A DNA stretch of 5,721 nucleotides from positions 1 to 5,721 of the forward strand of contig WGBK01000217.1 of assembly GCA_015494335.1 (NCBI GenBank). The letters are read 5' to 3'. Position numbers and translations under genes: made by a program. This document shows, one piece after another, positions 4,919 through 5,721 of the stretch. Position 1 is the first letter of the stretch; the number at the start of each line of letters is the position of its first letter. This stretch comes from Gammaproteobacteria bacterium. Its GTDB lineage: Bacteria > Pseudomonadota > Gammaproteobacteria > GCA-001735895. Below the pieces are notes generated by a model. That model was given only the letters and a program-made list of their open reading frames with translations, was not told where the DNA came from and searched no databases.

Positions 4919-5721
4919 TCAAATATCGGCACAGAAGCCGATCCCGCGCGAGTGGCGGCGATTCTTGAAGCGGGACTCCCGCTCCAGATGTTCCAGCAGC
5001 TGCGATGGCGTCAGGGGCTCGCCGGTGAGCCGGTTCTGCCGGATCGCCGTGGCGAAGTCCCCCGGCGTCAGGTTGGGCAGCCGGGAGAGCCGTTCGCGAT
5101 GGGCCGCGCGGAGCGATTTGGCTGTGCCCTGATCGCTGAGGGTCTGCCTGAACAGGATCCAGGCGTGCTCCGGGGTCAGGTAGTCGAACCGGATCTTCAG
5201 GTCGAAGCGCCGGATGGAGGCCTCGTCCAGGCTCTCGATCAGGTTGGTGGAGCAGATGAACAGCCCATCGAACTCCTCCATGCGGGTGAGCAGCTCGTTG
5301 ACCTGGGTGACCTCCCAGCTGTTGCGGGCGGCGCTGCGCTCGCGCAGCAGGCTGTCGGCCTCGTCCAGCATCAGGATGGCGTCCTCCTCGCGGGCCTCGT
5401 CAAACATGCGGGCCAGATGCTTTTCGGTCATGCCGACGTAGGGGTCGAGCAGGTCGGAGGTGCGCTTGACCAGCAGCGGTTTCTCCAGCACCCGGGCGGC
5501 GTGGCGGCCGAAGGCGCTCTTGCCGGTGCCCGGCGGCCCGTAGAGGCAGATGCGCCCTTGCGGATTGCGCCGCAGCCCCTCGAGGAGCCGTTCGAGATCG
5601 TGATCCGGGTTGAGTGCGTCCAGGCGGTAGCCCGGCTCCCCGCTCCGCGAGGGAATCGGCTTGCCGCCCCAGCCCATGGCGGTGAGGGTGTTGCCGAGGA
5701 TCCGCTCCAGCGCCTGCTCCG
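4919..5721 (-). CDS. AAA+ ATPase, C-terminal part (5' end outside window)
   Basis: The frame stays open from its TGA (4921-4919) through the right edge, so only the last roughly 266 residues are visible. An internal ATG at 5677 is unlikely to be the true start, because the residues before it (QALERILGNTLTA) read smoothly into the domain. A classic AAA module follows: Walker A GPPGTGKS (5539-5516), Walker B ILMLDEADS (near 5375-5350), sensor 1 FICSTN, and two arginines in DEASIRRFDLKIRFDYL that fit arginine fingers. The conserved block WEVTQVNELLTRMEEFDGLF and the preceding YRLDALNPDHDLERLLEGL are characteristic of large bacterial SpoVK/COG0464-like AAA ATPases that carry a long N-terminal region. 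Such proteins usually form hexameric remodelling motors. It is the first visible gene of the minus-strand operon, 55 nt before the GGCT-like gene; the operon's promoter must be to the right of the window. Confidence 0.92.
   Translation of the reverse strand, partial: EQALERILGNTLTAMGWGGKPIPSRSGEPGYRLDALNPDHDLERLLEGLRRNPQGRICLYGPPGTGKSAFGRHAARVLEKPLLVKRTSDLLDPYVGMTEKHLARMFDEAREEDAILMLDEADSLLRERSAARNSWEVTQVNELLTRMEEFDGLFICSTNLIESLDEASIRRFDLKIRFDYLTPEHAWILFRQTLSDQGTAKSLRAAHRERLSRLPNLTPGDFATAIRQNRLTGEPLTPSQLLEHLERESRFKNRRHSRGIGFCADI

Noticed and set aside
4864..4932. GTG start at 4932 for the GGCT-like gene
   Set aside because: It would add a 23-residue charged tail outside the fold and overlap the AAA+ gene; ATG 4863 has AGGAG at good spacing.
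4078..4968. 296-codon plus-strand open frame
   Set aside because: Antisense to the tandem GGCT gene; the translation is a Val/Ala/Gly/Asp-rich shadow without motifs, while the minus strand has clear GGCT hallmarks.
5675..5677. ATG 5677 as start of the AAA+ ATPase
   Set aside because: The frame remains open to the window edge and the upstream residues look conserved for this family, so the gene is partial.

Overview
The window is a GC-rich stretch of bacterial chromosome, most like a gammaproteobacterium. That guess rests on the overall style of the AAA+ ATPase and BrnT-like sequences and on high GC; no marker gene fixes the taxon. It looks like an accessory region: a broken toxin gene, a stand-alone AAA/DUF4143 ATPase, a low-GC gene, and a compact operon of uncommon domain combinations. 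No tRNA, rRNA, complete insertion sequence or CRISPR array is visible.

Layout. Positions 8-249 (minus) hold the remains of a BrnT-type toxin gene broken by a frameshift; its usual BrnA partner would lie beyond the left edge. Positions 250-452 contain no convincing gene, only a short open minus-strand tail. Positions 453-544 carry four copies of a 23-bp direct repeat that run straight into the start codon of an AAA/DUF4143 ATPase (541-1791, plus). A convergent intergenic gap with inverted repeats (1792-1919) separates it from a minus-strand operon filling the rest of the window. In transcription order that operon is: a large AAA+ ATPase whose 5' end is outside the window (5721-4919), a protein with two gamma-glutamylcyclotransferase-like domains (4863-4030), a coiled-coil-rich unknown protein (4033-3215), and a PD-(D/E)XK nuclease-like protein with a C-terminal Cys4 zinc ribbon (about 3218-1920).

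How the genes may work together. The last three genes are joined by 4-bp stop/start overlaps (an ATGA junction and a probable TTGA junction), and the AAA+ gene ends 55 nt before the second gene. This supports co-transcription and translational coupling. The final nuclease-like gene is much poorer in G+C than the three genes before it, and the drop occurs at the gene boundary, as if an effector had been acquired or exchanged. An AAA+ motor, a small-molecule or peptide-processing enzyme, a coiled-coil partner and a terminal nuclease together resemble the logic of anti-phage or conflict systems. I do not recognise the combination as a named system, and the functional link is inference from gene order.
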